A DNA stretch of 64,000 nucleotides from JAJEAD01 sp965221555. Lineage in GTDB: Bacteria; Pseudomonadota; Gammaproteobacteria; HK1. Shown here in pieces: positions 18,272-26,733 of the stretch; the first letter of the stretch is position 1, and every line of letters starts with the position of its first letter. A program made the translations under genes and the position numbers. The notes beneath the pieces were generated by a model. It was given only the letters and a program-made list of their open reading frames with translations. It had not been told where the DNA came from and ran no database searches. The stretch covers positions 868,001-932,000 of the forward strand of contig OZ244895.1 of assembly GCA_965221555.1 (NCBI GenBank), written 5' to 3'.

Positions 18272-18921
18272 GGCGCTTGCTCCGCGCTGGTCGCGGCCGG
18301 AAGGCTCCCCGGACCCGGAAGTTGCCACTGCCGATCGCCGGCGGCCGCCCGCACCGAGACCGGTCGCACTCCGACCGAGACCACCTCGACGCCACCGGGC
18401 AGCTCGTCACCCGCCCGTACCCACCAGCGCTCGGCCCCATCCGAGACGCCGGCAACGAACTCGCTCCCGCTGCCGTAGACCGTGAACCATCGATAGAACG
18501 GCGGGTCGCGTTCGCCCTTCTCGGCGCCTGCGGGTGCCGGGGCCGGCGTCCCCCGCGTATCGCCGCTCGCGGCCTGCGGACTCTGCTCCCGGGGTGCGCG
18601 CAGCAGCGCCGGCAAGGCGCCGGAAGCGGTCTCCGCCAGGACCGCCCCTCTTTCTCGCATGTGCGTCGCGAGCAGATCCGCGAGCTCCTCTTCACCGCGG
18701 ACGATTTCGCTGATGAGCCCCTGCCGCTCTCGGCAGAGTTTCAGGACTTCCACTTCCACCGCGGCGAGATCGACCACCTCATGGCGTTCGACCGCCTGCA
18801 GATACACCGTGCGCAGATGGTCCCGCGGACACTCATCGAGCACTTCGCGAGCGCAGACGAGCGCGGGTATGCACATCGCAACCATCACCGCGGCCCGCGT
18901 TGTTTCGAGCTTCCCGCTCAT
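18268..18921 (-). CDS. pilP: PilP-like pilus assembly protein
   Basis: The 217-residue protein has a signal peptide (TTRAAVMVAMCIPALVCA). A coiled-coil-like N-terminal half (LAAVEVEVLKLCRERQGLIS) is followed by a Pro/Ala linker. The C-terminal small beta domain (RWFTVYGSGSEFVAGVSDG, RAGDELPGGVEVVSVGVRP) is of the PilP/GspC homology-region type. It bridges the inner-membrane platform and the secretin in the periplasm. The stop/start arrangement with the DsbA-like gene is TGATG, sharing one base. Confidence 0.85.
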   Translation of the reverse strand: MSGKLETTRAAVMVAMCIPALVCAREVLDECPRDHLRTVYLQAVERHEVVDLAAVEVEVLKLCRERQGLISEIVRGEEELADLLATHMRERGAVLAETASGALPALLRAPREQSPQAASGDTRGTPAPAPAGAEKGERDPPFYRWFTVYGSGSEFVAGVSDGAERWWVRAGDELPGGVEVVSVGVRPVSVRAAAGDRQWQLPGPGSLPAATSAEQAP

Positions 18922-20387
18922 CAGGATTCAGCCTCCATGTCCGTTTTCCCGTCGGCTCCCGCCATTTGCCGTGTCCGCTCGAAGAACCCCGGGTCCGCGT
19001 CCTGTGCAGCGCTTTGCGCCAGTCCCGTCCGCCAAGGCGTAAGAGAGCCGGGCGGCGTCTCAAAGCCGGCCTGGCGGGCCGCTTCGCGCCAGGGCCAGGA
19101 GGCGATTCCGTACTCGCCGAGCGAAACGTGCAGCGCGCCCGCTTCCAGCCACCAGGTTCCCCGCACCACGCCCTCTTCGCTTTGCGCCTCGACCCGGCCT
19201 TCCGGAGCAAAGGTCAGCCCCACCGGATGGCGCTTGAAGGCAAGCTCCACCGCCTGCCCGCCGGAGAGCCAGTCCGCGAGCAGGAAGGCGCCGTGGCGCA
19301 CCCGCGGCTCACGGGGCGCGTAGTAATGCCCGGCCCGCCAGTTCATCGCGTAGCTGGTCCGGTTCGAGTCCTTGTCGAGCCACTTCCACAACGCCGTCTC
19401 CCCTTCCACCTCACGTGCGACCGAACGCACCTCACCCTCTTCGTTCAATGACCACAGCTCGCGACGCCAGGGGTTGTAGACCCCTTTGAAACGGCCGTTC
19501 CCGGCGTTCATCAGGTGCTCGCCGGACCACTCTTCCAGCTTCTCGATAAGCTCCGGGATGTCCGTGGGCCCACGATGAAAGGGCGCCCCGGACTGAAGAG
19601 ACTCGCGAATGAGCCGGTTGGCCACCCGAAACGCCGCTGCCGCGCTGCCGGCAAGCCGCGAGCTCGTGACGTGGCGGCCGTTGACGAGCAGCCAGGGTAC
19701 GCCTCCGGGTTCTTCGATCTTCGCGCCCGCCGCTTGCAGCGCGGCGCTCAAGGCGGAGCCCTCCCACCACATCCCGCGCAGTACCGGCGAGCGCAGCGCC
19801 TCTTCGAACGCGGTATCGACGATGCCGTGCCCGGCCAGGAAGCGCCGCACCCGCCCGTTCGTGCCGAGGCCGTAGGGCGCATCGTGCAGAAGCGCCAAAA
19901 GCGCCGCATGCACCCGGTCCTCGATTCCCAGCATGCGAGCCGTCAGGAGCGCTTTGCGGTGGATTCGCCGGTGCGTCCATGCCCGCGGGTCCTCCTCGCC
20001 GCGCTTCCAGACCAGCGGTACCCGCAGCACGTCCACGGAGTCGGGCAGACTCGCCCGCCATTCGCGCATCAGGGTCTCGCGCGCTTCGAGGCGCGGGTCC
20101 AGGTACTGGAACGCGGCAACCACTTCGATGCGGTTGCGATCCGGAGTGCTGAACGGCACCTCCAGGGTCGTGTATCCGCCACCCTCTTCGCTTCCCCACG
20201 TGACCGGCCCCTCGCCCCGCTCTTCGGCGACGACCGCGCCGGCGTGAATCGCGCCCGCCAGCACCAGCGCCGCTACCCTTCGGTATCCGGTTGACGCCGG
20301 CCCGCAAGCTCCCCCGATCTGCTTCCCGGGCGCGGGGTGGTCCTCGGCCGGGGAGGCTCCGAGGGCATGGAGTGCGCGCAGCGACAT
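18921..20387 (-). CDS. DsbA-fold protein lacking the CxxC active site, fused to a unique C-terminal domain
   Basis: The 488-residue protein has a signal-like helix RRVAALVLAGAIHAGAVVA. Residues about 75-250 follow the DsbA/DsbC-like plan: EVVAAFQYLDPRLEA in place of the usual EVVEFFSYxCPHC, then a helical insertion and the cis-proline loop GGVPWLLVNGRHVTSS. The catalytic C-P-H-C is D-P-R-L, and there is no cysteine anywhere after the signal region, so it cannot be a thiol oxidase. The last 200 residues (WWLEAGALHVSLGEYG) match nothing I know. Set beside a Cys-rich secreted protein in the pilus operon, a chaperone or structural role is my inference. The start is ATG 20387; the precise start is uncertain. 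Confidence 0.72.
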   Translation of the reverse strand: MSLRALHALGASPAEDHPAPGKQIGGACGPASTGYRRVAALVLAGAIHAGAVVAEERGEGPVTWGSEEGGGYTTLEVPFSTPDRNRIEVVAAFQYLDPRLEARETLMREWRASLPDSVDVLRVPLVWKRGEEDPRAWTHRRIHRKALLTARMLGIEDRVHAALLALLHDAPYGLGTNGRVRRFLAGHGIVDTAFEEALRSPVLRGMWWEGSALSAALQAAGAKIEEPGGVPWLLVNGRHVTSSRLAGSAAAAFRVANRLIRESLQSGAPFHRGPTDIPELIEKLEEWSGEHLMNAGNGRFKGVYNPWRRELWSLNEEGEVRSVAREVEGETALWKWLDKDSNRTSYAMNWRAGHYYAPREPRVRHGAFLLADWLSGGQAVELAFKRHPVGLTFAPEGRVEAQSEEGVVRGTWWLEAGALHVSLGEYGIASWPWREAARQAGFETPPGSLTPWRTGLAQSAAQDADPGFFERTRQMAGADGKTDMEAES

Positions 20388-20401
20388 GGTTCGGCCCACG
20401 C

Positions 20402-21592
20402 TCAGAAGAAGCCGCCCCCGGCGCAGGGGTCGCCCGGGCGGCCGCAGTCGCACCCGCCGCCCCTTTCTCCCGGCTCGACCTGGGCGCCTTCATCGGGAGG
20501 GTCTTCCCGGTCTGGAAGCACGCAGGTGTTGCGCACCTCCTGCCACGTGCCGTAGGCGACGGTGACGAATGGGCTCGCATCCCACGGCACCGTAGTGGTC
20601 GTGGTCGTCGTGTTGCGTTCGAACCACACCGAGCCGGTGTACCCCGCATCGCAGGACCGTTCTTCCTCCTGAGTAGCGGTGCTGACCAGGGTTGTCGGGT
20701 CGCCGATGGGCGCCGGACCGCCCCCTTCGTCCCAGCAGGTGGTGCCCACCAGCACCGGGTCCCCGAGTGCCTGCTCTCCCGCGGCGTTTACCTGAATCGC
20801 CTGCCGCCAGCGCGTAATGCCGCGCATCTCCCGGTCGAAGGGTTCGCCCTGGTACCAGGTGCACTCCTGGCCGAAAGTGCGGTGGTACACGTAATCGTCG
20901 CGGCAGGTGTCGACCAGTACCTCCCAGGGTCCGTACTGCGCCGTCCCCATCCAGTCTCCGCGCCCGTTGCGATCGCGGCGCACCCGGCGCCTCTCACGCA
21001 CGCCTTCACCGTGGCGCCCCGGCCCGCAGGCAACATCGCGCACCTGATGGTCCTCGCGGGGGCGGCGCGCGAGCCAGGGATCGGGCACCGCGCGCAGCAG
21101 CGCCGCGCGCCCGCGCGGGAGCGCTTCGGTGTAGGTCGACTCCATGCACCCGGGCAGGGTCACCGTGCCGAACGCCTCGCTGTCCACCCGCCGGCCGTCC
21201 AGCCAGTGAAGCGGGGGCAGGGTGAGGCCGGTGTCGCTCGCACTCAGGTAGAGCCGAGACGCCATCTGGATATCGCGGTGGTGTGCGCCGATGCCCTTGG
21301 GCGCCGCGACGCCCATGTAGACCAGCAGCTCTCCATCGCAGTAGCGCGCCCGCAGACCCGCCTCGGTCCAGCGCTCACGCCATCCCGTCTCCCCGCCCGG
21401 TATCGCGGCGCCGGCCCAGCCGACGGGCGCGGCGCTGCGGTTCTCGATGTGATCCGCCAGCACATCGTGCGCTCGGGTGATCAGTCCCGCGTACTCGAGG
21501 GCATGGCGGCGAAGGTTCTCGTCCATCGCCGCGCCGGTCCCCGGCGCGCCCAGCAGGAATGCCGCCAGGATTCCTCTTCCGATATCGATCAT
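20402..21592 (-). CDS. Cys-rich secreted pilus-operon protein with YGxW...TC repeats
   Basis: The 396-residue protein starts at ATG 21592, overlapping the pilO stop (ATGA). The signal peptide is RGILAAFLLGAPGTGAAM. The mature protein has 11 cysteines, all in the second two-thirds. Two units share a pattern (YGPWEVLVDTC and YGTWQEVRNTC), each with a Trp followed 6-7 residues later by Cys, weakly like thrombospondin type-1 repeats. Other marks are a Thr run (NTTTTTTTVPW) and a Gly/Cys tail (GGCDCGRPGDPCAGGGFF). I do not recognise the family. Context suggests a surface-exposed or tip component stabilised by disulfides. Confidence 0.7.
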   Translation of the reverse strand: MIDIGRGILAAFLLGAPGTGAAMDENLRRHALEYAGLITRAHDVLADHIENRSAAPVGWAGAAIPGGETGWRERWTEAGLRARYCDGELLVYMGVAAPKGIGAHHRDIQMASRLYLSASDTGLTLPPLHWLDGRRVDSEAFGTVTLPGCMESTYTEALPRGRAALLRAVPDPWLARRPREDHQVRDVACGPGRHGEGVRERRRVRRDRNGRGDWMGTAQYGPWEVLVDTCRDDYVYHRTFGQECTWYQGEPFDREMRGITRWRQAIQVNAAGEQALGDPVLVGTTCWDEGGGPAPIGDPTTLVSTATQEEERSCDAGYTGSVWFERNTTTTTTTVPWDASPFVTVAYGTWQEVRNTCVLPDREDPPDEGAQVEPGERGGGCDCGRPGDPCAGGGFF

Positions 21593-22818
21593 CGCTGTCC
21601 TTCCTCTTCGGCGGGCACCAGGCGTCGCTGTACCAGGCCCCCTTTCACGGTCCACTGACCCTTGAGCCAGACCGCTTCGTGCATGTCCAGCCACCCGATG
21701 CCCTCCAGGCGCCGGCCGACTTCGGCGAGGGCGAGCCCGGTACGGGCTTCGAAAGACATCCCATCGGAGTACGTGAAGCGCAGCTCGTCGCTCACGGTCG
21801 CGAGAGCACGATCGACGGCGCGGCGGAACTCCACCCCCCGGGGCGCTTCCCCGTCCCACTCTCGCACCGGCCGGTCGAAGCGCACCGCCGCCCACGCCTC
21901 GCTGCCCACCACCTGGCCGCGGGGCCAGCGACGCAGGCGCCGTTCCGCTATCTGTCGTGCGAGCGCCCGGTTCGCCTCCGGCGCCGCGCTCCACTTCGCC
22001 ACCATCGCCCCTTCCTCGAGCGCGAGGTGGGAAATCTCGTAGCGGCTCGAGGCATCGGCGTAACAGCCGACGTTCGTCAAGCGCCACATCTGCGGCAGTA
22101 CCGGCGGATAGGTCGCCTGGGCCTCGAGACAGCGATCGACGAAGGCGCCTATCGGTACTCCCCGCGCGACCCATACCGGCTTCGCTTCCGCCGCCGGGGC
22201 CGGGGCATCGAAAGCAGGCGCCGACGCTCCCAGAAACTCAAGGCACAGCGCTCCGACCGCGACGACACCGAGGAGCGCGACCGCGGTCAATGCCGCCCGG
22301 CGCCGCGCCCCCGCTCCCCCGAAGGGCACCGCCCGCAGGCGCGCGAGATCCGCGCCCCGCACGGCGCCGTGGCCGAGGACGAGGTCCCGCGCCCCCGCGA
22401 GCAGGCCCGGGGTCGCCCACTGCGCGTGCCAGTCCGTCTTCGCCGCGCACGCTTCCTGCGCCCGCGCCGCGCTCGCGAACACCCGGTCTCCCTCCGGGAG
22501 TACCTCCGCCCCCATGCCCTGCACGAGCAGGTACCGATCGTCCTCGCACGCCACGAGCGCCTGCCAGCTCTGTCCCTGCGGCGCGTCCACCGCCCGCGCG
22601 ACGACATCGGCGGCGGCCGCTATCCCGCGGTAAGCTCCGCTCTCACGCCCTCCTGCCGCCGCGAAACCCACCTGATTCGCGCGTTCCACGTACAGCCGCG
22701 CCCCGAGCTGCTGGGCGCGCCGAAAGACGAAGTAGCGGCGTCCCGATGCGTCTCGCACCGGAATCCACACCAGTTCTCCCGCGAGAGCCACGCCGCCGAT
22801 GCGCACGATGGCGCTCAC
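21589..22818 (-). CDS. pilO: PilO-type type IVb pilus protein
   Basis: The 409-residue protein resembles R64-family PilO: an N-terminal actin-like or regulatory segment with ARLYVERANQVGFA, CEDDRYLLVQGMGAEVLPEG and DRVF, then one membrane helix (LTAVALLGVVAVGALCLEFL) after RRR. A periplasmic C-terminal domain follows, ending in WLKGQWTVKGGLVQRRL. It is an inner-membrane protein of the assembly complex. The GTG start at 22818 overlaps the pilN stop. Acidic run EEEGQ closes the protein. Confidence 0.8.
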   Translation of the reverse strand: MSAIVRIGGVALAGELVWIPVRDASGRRYFVFRRAQQLGARLYVERANQVGFAAAGGRESGAYRGIAAAADVVARAVDAPQGQSWQALVACEDDRYLLVQGMGAEVLPEGDRVFASAARAQEACAAKTDWHAQWATPGLLAGARDLVLGHGAVRGADLARLRAVPFGGAGARRRAALTAVALLGVVAVGALCLEFLGASAPAFDAPAPAAEAKPVWVARGVPIGAFVDRCLEAQATYPPVLPQMWRLTNVGCYADASSRYEISHLALEEGAMVAKWSAAPEANRALARQIAERRLRRWPRGQVVGSEAWAAVRFDRPVREWDGEAPRGVEFRRAVDRALATVSDELRFTYSDGMSFEARTGLALAEVGRRLEGIGWLDMHEAVWLKGQWTVKGGLVQRRLVPAEEEGQR

Positions 22819-24464
22819 AACACCACCTCGCGCACCTCGCTCACTCCCCGAGGCTCCCCGACCCGCACGGTGAGCACGAGCACCTGCTCGGCGCGCAGCT
22901 CCCGGTGCGCCACGTCACCTCCCAGCCATCGGTTGTGCGCCTGCCCGATTCCCTGTTCATCGCTGTGCATCACGCGGTCGGAGAACCCCGCCACGACCAG
23001 GGTCTCGCCTTCGCGTATGGACTGCTCCACGTTGATGCCGCGGGAAGCGAACTCGGGGAGCTGAATGCGGTTCCCCCCGCTCTCGATCACGGTGAACTCG
23101 GGGCGGTCCTGAAGACTCACGAAGAGGCGCAGCAACACCTCCTGCGCTCCGGTGATGTGGCCGATGTAGGACACCGCGAATCCCGAAGCGACCGAGCCGG
23201 GGCGAAGCTCGGTGCCCACCCCGCCCTCGCTGGTGGTCGTTCCGACCTCCGCGAGATAGGCGTTGCGCACCAGCTCGTAGTACTGCGCCGGCTTGCCGTT
23301 CAGACTCGGCAGCCCCGTCGTCAACACCCGGCTCACCCGTCCCAGGCGGCGCAGTGCGCGCAGGGTCGCGATCAGCGAGTTTCCCGCCCCGGCGCCGCTC
23401 GGGCGCACGACGCTGATACCGCTCCCCGCTCCACCGATGCTGAAAGTGGCGTCATAGGAGCTGCCGAACACCGCGTGCAGGGCTCCCGCGAGATCCGTCC
23501 CGAAGTCGCTCTCCCGTTCGCGCGCGACGTTCAGCACATGGATGCTCACCATGATCGGGCGCAGCACTTCGCGGTTCAGGTAGGCGAGGTACCCGCGCAC
23601 CCGTGACACGTCCCGCGGCAGGCCACGCACCACCACCGTGCCGTACACCTCCGATACGTCCACCCGTGTCTCCTCGGAAACGAGCGTGCCCACGTGGTGT
23701 TCGATGTCCCGCCAGGGCTGGTATCGGTACTCGGTGTCGAGGAACTGAGTGGAGAAGTTCGCGCTGCGGTCCTCGTCGCCTCCTCCCGAGCGATCGGAGG
23801 TCGAGCTCGCGACCCGATAGGTCTGTTCCCCACCGAGCGCATGGAGAGTGAAGGACACGCTCAAGTAGCGCGTCACTTCGATGACCTCGCGCTCGGGTCG
23901 ATAGACCCACTCGTAGCCAAGTTCGCTCGTCCATTCGTCGAGGAGTTCGGACAGTGCCCCCGTCCATAGGGCCTGGCCTCCGAGCGCACCAGCGCCCACT
24001 CGGCGTCCCGAGAAGGGCACTTCCCCGCCCTCGGGTCCGAGGCGCGGGGGGCCGATGAGGCGCACTTCGAGGCCGGTCGCCGCGGTGATGCGTTGTGCGA
24101 GCTCCGCGGAGTCAAGCGCGCGCTCGAGCGGGATGGCGATGCCGTCCCGGCCCCGCACCCGGGGAGGGAGCGCGTGATCCTTCGAAGTGGAGAGCAGGAC
24201 GAGCCCGGTGTAGGGGCGCGTCGCCTCGATCCGGAGGACCTCGTGCTCGTCCTCCCGGGCGGGGAGCTCCGCAAGCCAGGTTCGGGTCGCCTCTTCTACC
24301 GTGCGGGCCTCGGCCGCGCCGCGTAGCGTCTCGGGCAAGGGAGCACAGCCCGAGAGGGCAAGGGCCCCCGCCAGGAGCAGCGCCGCCGCGCGAAGAGTCC
24401 CGGCCGCGATGTCGCACCGACTTTGCGCGGCGCACGCCAATCCGCCCGCGGCCGCGGAACGCAC
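22815..24464 (-). CDS. pilN: PilN-type lipoprotein secretin
   Basis: The mature protein starts after a lipobox: LRAAALLLAGALALSGC. PilN/secretin N-domains include SEVYGTVVVRGLPRDVSRVR and LNREVLRPIMVSIHVLNVAR. The C-terminal secretin domain has SGFAVSYIGHIT, GINVEQSIREGETLVVAGFS and ends VLVLTVRVGEP. It forms the outer-membrane pore for the type IVb pilus. No ATG precedes the signal peptide closely. In-frame GTG 24464 (549 residues) or TTG 24440 are the candidates, and both lie in a degenerate repeat element. The long N-terminal extension of the ORF to 25010 looks random. Confidence 0.88.
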   Translation of the reverse strand: MRSAAAGGLACAAQSRCDIAAGTLRAAALLLAGALALSGCAPLPETLRGAAEARTVEEATRTWLAELPAREDEHEVLRIEATRPYTGLVLLSTSKDHALPPRVRGRDGIAIPLERALDSAELAQRITAATGLEVRLIGPPRLGPEGGEVPFSGRRVGAGALGGQALWTGALSELLDEWTSELGYEWVYRPEREVIEVTRYLSVSFTLHALGGEQTYRVASSTSDRSGGGDEDRSANFSTQFLDTEYRYQPWRDIEHHVGTLVSEETRVDVSEVYGTVVVRGLPRDVSRVRGYLAYLNREVLRPIMVSIHVLNVARERESDFGTDLAGALHAVFGSSYDATFSIGGAGSGISVVRPSGAGAGNSLIATLRALRRLGRVSRVLTTGLPSLNGKPAQYYELVRNAYLAEVGTTTSEGGVGTELRPGSVASGFAVSYIGHITGAQEVLLRLFVSLQDRPEFTVIESGGNRIQLPEFASRGINVEQSIREGETLVVAGFSDRVMHSDEQGIGQAHNRWLGGDVAHRELRAEQVLVLTVRVGEPRGVSEVREVVL

Positions 24465-24575
24465 TCCTTCGGGACGCTTCGATGCGGTGTCGGCTGCGCC
24501 CTTCGCGCTTCCCGGTTCGCGCGACCCGCTACCGAAGTCGCGTCTCGGCGCCCTCGTGACGACACTGCGCATGGC
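24405..24575. mobile_element. degenerate short-type repeat element at the start of pilN
   Basis: Inverted orientation. It is recognisable by GCACCGACTTT at the left, GCACTCC-TTC, GACGCTTCGATGCGGTGTCGG and CTCGGCGCCCTCGTGACGA, which align with the intact copy at 25.4 kb. The right terminus has decayed. The signal peptide region of pilN and its likely start codons fall inside it, so the element probably contributed the present 5' end of the gene. Confidence 0.55.
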
Positions 24576-25124
24576 AAGTGTTACGCAGGGGCTTGGTCCG
24601 CGCTGCGCAACGAGAGGGCGCGGCGGCGAGAGGGAGGGGCGGGAGGGGCGGCTGAGCGGCATGGGCGCTTGGTTCCTCGGTTCTTTCCTTGACTGCGCCG
24701 CTCGCGGATGTCCGGAGAAGGGGCGGGTCTGGCGAGCGGCTCCGGCGGGAACGAGTGTGCTCCGCCTCCCCGGGGGCGCCGCCAGTGCCCGGCGTCGCCA
24801 CTCGTGCCAGCATCGAGCCCGCCCCGTGTAGGCGCGGGGCGTACCGGCATGGCGAAGGAAGGCCCGGGGCGGTAGGCGATGCCGCCGCACACGACCGGCC
24901 GGGCGCCGCGCGGCGGCGATCGGTATAGGCGCCCGTGGACTCAAGCAGGGGGCTTGCGCGAGGTACGGCGACAGACCACGCCTGTACCGGCGGGGAGAGC
25001 TGTTGCACACGAGGCAGGGAGCGGGCAGTACTCTTCGGGCATGCCAGCGTTTTCCGACTCGCTAAGGTCCCTGTTCCCGCCGATGCCTGCGTGCCTGCTC
25101 CTCGGGAAGGCAGGAATGCGGCGG
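24576..25124. other. intergenic, about 550 bp upstream of the pilus operon
   Basis: No convincing gene in either direction: the ORFs are compositionally random and none resembles a family. This stretch should contain the pilus operon promoter. I could not pick out a convincing -35/-10 pair by eye. Confidence 0.4.
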
Positions 25125-25594
25125 TCAGCCCGCGAAATTCACCGATTTCTCAACTGGCGGACGCCAATATGCTCGCGCTTGCGAGCCATACTCCGTCGCG
25201 CCGCTTGCGACGTAGTGTCGGCTACCTGCTCGGCTCCACCGTCTTGGGCGAAGCTTTCCGGCTGGGCAAGCCATCCGGGGCTGGAAGGGAAGTCCGCGCC
25301 AACGGCGCTTCGTCTGTTTCCGGCTCGCCCTCGCGCGTCTTTCGTTCCGGGCGCTTGACTACCTCGGCATCCCGTCGCCCGAAGCGACCGAAAGACGGTT
25401 AACCCGGATGTTTCACCGATTTTCTACTGCGGACGCCAATATGCTCGCGCAAGCGGGTCGTACTCCCTCAAGCCGCTTCGACGTAGTGTCGGCTACGCCT
25501 TCAGCGTCTTTCGGTCCGTGCGCCCCACTATCACGGCATCTTGGCGCCCTCGCTACGAAAATCGGTGAAACATCCGGGTTAAGTTTGCGGTCAG
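25125..25594. mobile_element. long-type repeat element flanked by TCAG, containing a nested short element
   Basis: The element proper is 25129-25402 plus 25583-25590, about 282 bp. It begins CCCGCGAAATTCACCGATTTC and its far end reads AAAGACGGTTAAGTTTGCGG once the nested element is removed. TCAG borders both sides (25125-25128, 25591-25594). The right TCAG contains the TGA stop of the citrate synthase gene. It differs from the short type by about 100 extra bp, including GTCTTGGGCGAAGCTTTCC. It has a perfect hairpin at 25171-25186. Confidence 0.82.
25399..25582. mobile_element. intact short-type element with perfect 22-bp terminal inverted repeats and TTAA duplication
   Basis: The element is 25403-25578 (176 bp). 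Its ends, 25403-25424 and 25557-25578, are perfect inverted repeats containing CCCGGATGTTTCACC. TTAA lies on both sides (25399-25402, 25579-25582). It interrupts the terminus of the surrounding long-type element, and removing it with one TTAA restores that terminus. No protein-sized ORF with family resemblance is inside, so it is non-autonomous (MITE-like). Confidence 0.88.
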
Positions 25595-26733
25595 CGCTCG
25601 TCTATCGGCACGTAGTCCCGGGGAGGAGGGCCGGTGTAGTGGGTCAGGGGACGGATGAGGATGTTCTGGTTCAGTTGTTCAAGCACCTGTACCGTCCATC
25701 CCGGAACCCGGCCGATCGCGAAGATGGGCACGAAGAGGTCCTCGGGGATCTCGTTCAGGTAGTAGACCACGCCGGCGTAGAAGTCGACGTTGACGTGCAC
25801 CCCATGGCGCGCGTATGGGGCCATCGCGTCGACCAGCGCCTGCAGGATGTCGAACCAGTGCGGTTCTCCCATCTCCCGCGAGAGGCGCTCTACGCCTTCG
25901 CGCATGTGGCGCGCCCGCGGGTCCTCGGCCCGGTAGACACGGTGCCCGAAGCCCATGATGGGTTCGCGGCGACGGCGCTTGTCCTTGACGTAGGCCGCGG
26001 CGTTCGCGGGGTCCGCCACCTCCTGAGCCATGCGCATCACGTTCTCCGCGGCTCCGCCGTGGGCGGGGCCCGACAGGGCGGCGACCGCGGCGCTGAGTGA
26101 TGCGTGCAGGTTGGCCTCGGTGCCGGTGACCACCCGCGCGGCGAAGGCCGACGCGTTGGAGCCGTGTTCGGCGTGCAGCAGCATGTCGACATCCATGAGG
26201 CGCGCCGCGTCCTCGCTCGGCTCCTTGCCCTTGAGCATGTAGAGGAAGTTGGCGGCATGGCCGAGATCGGGGTGCGGGTCGGGAGGCTGCCCGCCCCGGC
26301 GGAGGTGCTCGTGGGCGGCAACGATCATCGGCACCTGGGCGGTGAGGCGGATCCCCTTGCGCAGCGTCGACTCGCGGGAATTGTCGGCGCTCTCCGGGTC
26401 GAACGACCCGAGCGCGGACAACGCGGTGCGCAGCACCTCCATCGGATGCGCGTGGGCGATGGTGCGGATGATGTCGTAGATCGCGCCCGGCAACTCGCGC
26501 GCCTCGCGCAGGCGGGCCGTGAAGTCGGCGAGGCCGGCGCGCTCCGGCAACTCGCCTTCCAGGAGCAGGCAGGCGGTCTCCTCGAATGTCGAGTCCCGCG
26601 CGAGGTCGTGGATGGAGTAGCCGCGATAGCGCAGCTCCCCCGCGCGTCCGTCTATGAAGCAGGTGGGCGAACGGTCGAAGTAGACGCCCTTGAGGCCTCG
26701 GTGGATCTCGACTTGCTTTTCTCCGTTGCTCAT
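25591..26733 (-). CDS. citrate synthase (short, CitZ/PrpC-type)
   Basis: The 380-residue protein has catalytic-site motifs LLHAEHGSNASAF, SGPAHGGAAENV, IMGFGHRVYRAEDPR (His) and VNVDFYAGVVYYLNEIPEDL (Asp), plus the C-terminal AIGRVPGWTVQVLEQ. It condenses acetyl-CoA with oxaloacetate. 2-methylcitrate synthase has the same fold and cannot be excluded, but there are no prpB/prpD neighbours. ATG 26733 is preceded by AGGAG 5 nt upstream. The stop codon is part of the TCAG duplication of the adjacent repeat element. It is divergent from the ETF-QO gene across about 290 bp. Confidence 0.92.
   Translation of the reverse strand: MSNGEKQVEIHRGLKGVYFDRSPTCFIDGRAGELRYRGYSIHDLARDSTFEETACLLLEGELPERAGLADFTARLREARELPGAIYDIIRTIAHAHPMEVLRTALSALGSFDPESADNSRESTLRKGIRLTAQVPMIVAAHEHLRRGGQPPDPHPDLGHAANFLYMLKGKEPSEDAARLMDVDMLLHAEHGSNASAFAARVVTGTEANLHASLSAAVAALSGPAHGGAAENVMRMAQEVADPANAAAYVKDKRRRREPIMGFGHRVYRAEDPRARHMREGVERLSREMGEPHWFDILQALVDAMAPYARHGVHVNVDFYAGVVYYLNEIPEDLFVPIFAIGRVPGWTVQVLEQLNQNILIRPLTHYTGPPPRDYVPIDER

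Noticed and set aside
24900..25400. Several short ORFs in the repeat elements with similar translations (DANMLA..., RTPSSRFDVVSATPS...)
   Set aside because: The similarity comes from repeated DNA. Frames differ in starts and stops between copies and degenerate copies break them, so I do not call them genes.
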